From the NCBI GenBank assembly GCA_002746235.1, contig NVWJ01000009.1:123781-130509 (forward strand): a stretch of 6,729 nucleotides of DNA, in the 5' to 3' direction. This stretch comes from Planctomycetota bacterium (lineage in GTDB: Bacteria; Planctomycetota; UBA1135). Position numbers and translations under genes: made by a program. Shown in pieces: positions 5,775 through 6,729 of this stretch. Numbering within the stretch: the first letter of the stretch is position 1; each line of letters opens with the position of its first letter. A model generated the notes under the pieces. That model worked only from the letters and a program-made list of their open reading frames with translations. It did no database searches and had not been told where the DNA came from.

Positions 5775-6522
5775 ACAGAACTTTGGCTTCTTCGCGAAGT
5801 GCGCGAATCAATTCAGGAACCGCAGCTGCGCCTTGGCCGACAATGCGGCCTTCCGGGCGTGCGGGTGGCATGTCCATCGAAATCACTTCGACGGCGGGGG
5901 AGCCAAGCTCCACTTCAATGACATCTAACGGCTTTCTCTTCGCCTGCATGATGCCTTTCAGACTTGCAAAACGTGGCTCATTCAAACCTTTGGTGCAAGT
6001 GATCGCGCAAGGCAGGGAAGCTTCGATGGTTTCAACCCCACCTTCCACTTCACGCTCGGCAACGACTTTGCCGTCAGTAATCTCCAACTTGACGACTTCG
6101 GTAATGCAAGGAATGCCAAGACGAGTTGCAACTCCAGGGCCAACTCCATGCTGATCGCGGTCGACGGCTTGCTTGCCGAACAATAAAAGATCAAACTCGC
6201 GACCTTCCATGGCAGCAGCAAGTGCGCGCGCTGTGGTGGCAGCATCGGCGCTTGGCGCGTCATCGTTAGTTAGAAGAACTGCAGCATCGGCACCCATCGC
6301 GAGGGTGGTGCGCAACTCCTTCTGCGAATCGGCGGTGCCAAGAGTGATCACGGTGACGTTGCCATCGCCCGCTTTCTCTTTTAGTTGCAGGGCTTCCTCG
6401 ACGGCGTACTCGTCGTAAGGATTGAGGACGAACTCGACGCCAGATGGGTCAAGTTTGTTGTCCGCAACGACCACATTCGTGGTGGTGGAAGGGACGCGTT
6501 TTACAAAGCAGATGATGTTCAA
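5773..6522 (-). CDS. etfB: Electron transfer flavoprotein beta subunit (TTG start)
   Basis: With a TTG start at 6522 the protein is 249 residues, normal for EtfB, the AMP-binding subunit of ETF. It opens with NIICFVKRVPSTTTNVVV and has LNPYDEYAVEEALQLKEK (33-50), the nucleotide-loop motif LLFGKQAVDRDQHGVGPGV (113-131) and the partner-contact segment GLNEPRFASLKGIMQAKRK (179-197). A C-terminal arm ends in LREEAKVL. The start choice rests on AGGAG at 6533-6529 with a 6-base spacer and on homology beginning right there. An upstream TTG at 6636 would add 38 residues unlike any EtfB. The loop DRDQHGVGP differs from the more common DGDNGQVGP type, so whether this ETF is bifurcating or a plain electron carrier is not decided here. 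It is first in the etfBA unit, 13 bases before etfA. Confidence 0.95.
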   Translation of the reverse strand: MNIICFVKRVPSTTTNVVVADNKLDPSGVEFVLNPYDEYAVEEALQLKEKAGDGNVTVITLGTADSQKELRTTLAMGADAAVLLTNDDAPSADAATTARALAAAMEGREFDLLLFGKQAVDRDQHGVGPGVATRLGIPCITEVVKLEITDGKVVAEREVEGGVETIEASLPCAITCTKGLNEPRFASLKGIMQAKRKPLDVIEVELGSPAVEVISMDMPPARPEGRIVGQGAAAVPELIRALREEAKVL

Positions 6523-6528
6523 TTCTGT

Positions 6529-6533
6529 CTCCT
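6529..6533 (-). promoter_or_regulatory. Ribosome binding site that fixes the etfB TTG start
   Basis: On the minus strand AGGAG precedes the TTG at 6522-6520 with a 6-base spacer, close to ideal. The upstream TTG at 6636 lacks the homology support that begins at this position. This marks the 249-residue form as the real protein. Confidence 0.75.
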
Positions 6534-6552
6534 GGACGGGAATTTGGGCATT

Positions 6553-6561
6553 ATTGTAGCA
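6553..6561 (-). promoter_or_regulatory. Candidate extended -10 promoter for etfBA
   Basis: On the minus strand TGCTACAAT fits an extended -10 element (TG, one base, then a TATAAT-like hexamer with one mismatch). No convincing -35 hexamer stands about 17 bases upstream, as is common for extended -10 promoters. Initiation about 7 bases downstream would give a leader of roughly 24 bases containing the SD of the TTG start, and it would exclude the upstream TTG at 6636. This assumes a sigma70-like consensus, which may not hold in this organism. Confidence 0.4.
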
Positions 6562-6619
6562 GCGAGACTGTGTTTGGAGGGGATTTTCAGGGCTTGCACC
6601 GGGGATTTCGCAACATGAG

Positions 6620-6635
6620 TGGAAATATATTTCCA
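6620..6635. promoter_or_regulatory. Perfect 16-bp palindrome upstream of etfBA, candidate operator
   Basis: tggaaatatatttcca reads identically on both strands, an AT-rich perfect palindrome in otherwise mixed non-coding sequence. Its centre is about 105 bases upstream of the etfB start and about 80 upstream of the predicted transcription start. A dimeric regulator, probably an activator given the distance, could bind here. It could instead serve a gene beyond the right edge of the window. No regulator family is recognisable from the motif. Confidence 0.35.
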
Positions 6636-6676
6636 ACCACAGAAGGTGAGAGCGAAAAGGTTCAAGGCTGCATTTA

Positions 6677-6720
6677 GGAAGCCGCTATTGCCCTGTTGAC
6701 CGCACCCAGCGGTTGCTTCC
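6677..6720. repeat. Foldable imperfect inverted repeat at the window edge, role unknown
   Basis: ggaagc (6677-6682) pairs with gcttcc (6715-6720), and cgct (6683-6686) can extend the stem with agcg (6708-6711) across a 3-base bulge. A competing inner hairpin accgc/gcggt (6699-6703 with 6709-6713) uses some of the same bases. No T-run follows on either side. It may belong to an RNA or leader continuing past the edge, or be chance. Confidence 0.25.
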
Positions 6721-6729
6721 CATTCCCCA

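Noticed and set aside
5380..5928. A 182-codon plus-strand frame opposite etfA and etfB
   Set aside because: Ala/Ser/Arg-rich low-complexity product from the reverse of Ala-rich ETF genes; no independent support.
6615..6677. A 20-codon plus-strand ORF starting ATG AGT GGA
   Set aside because: Too short, overlaps the palindrome, no SD and no recognisable peptide; most likely chance.
6640..6729. Minus-strand resemblance to the 3' half of a signal recognition particle RNA (GGGAAGCAACC stretch)
   Set aside because: The diagnostic GGAA tetraloop and the pairing 5' side are not visible within the window, and the match needs an insertion; not supportable as an RNA gene.

Overview
The window looks like ordinary chromosomal DNA from a Gram-negative bacterium. 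The reasons are an ADP-heptose:LPS heptosyltransferase-type glycosyltransferase, a gene of the LPS-kinase (WaaP/KdkA-like) fold, tight bacterial gene packing, Shine-Dalgarno (SD) sites, and GTG and TTG starts. The phylum cannot be fixed by reading. The NG-x-RH form of the glycosyltransferase donor motif and its cysteine-rich tail remind me of Planctomycetota-type proteins, but that is a weak inference. No mobile element, CRISPR array, tRNA or rRNA was recognised.

Layout. (1) Positions 1-102 appear to hold the last codons of a rightward gene, ending about 20 bases from the end of a leftward gene. (2) 103-1092, leftward: a GT9-family (WaaF/RfaF-like) heptosyltransferase with a GTG start. (3) Only 21 bases away, a rightward cluster of four tightly packed genes begins: a Gfo/Idh/MocA-type NAD(P)-dependent oxidoreductase (1114-2127), a radical SAM enzyme with extra C-terminal cysteines (2120-3349), a class I SAM methyltransferase (3365-4021) and a small LPS-kinase-fold protein (4029-4772). 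The first two genes overlap by 8 bases; the other gaps are 15 and 7 bases. (4) Converging on this cluster from the right is an etfB-etfA pair (EtfB 5773-6522, EtfA 4812-5759), the two subunits of an electron transfer flavoprotein. (5) The last about 200 bases (6523-6729) are non-coding and hold a candidate extended -10 promoter for etfBA, a perfect 16-bp palindrome and a foldable stretch at the window edge.

How it may work together. The four-gene cluster combines redox, radical, methyl-transfer and kinase-fold activities beside a heptosyltransferase. That mix is typical of tailoring a sugar or polar headgroup, so a plausible reading is modification of a cell-envelope glycan or lipid; the substrate is not shown by the sequence. 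The kinase-fold member has glycine where the catalytic aspartate of the HRD motif is expected, so it may be a pseudokinase. The etfBA pair is a separate transcription unit for electron transfer, normally fed by flavin dehydrogenases, none of which lies in the window.
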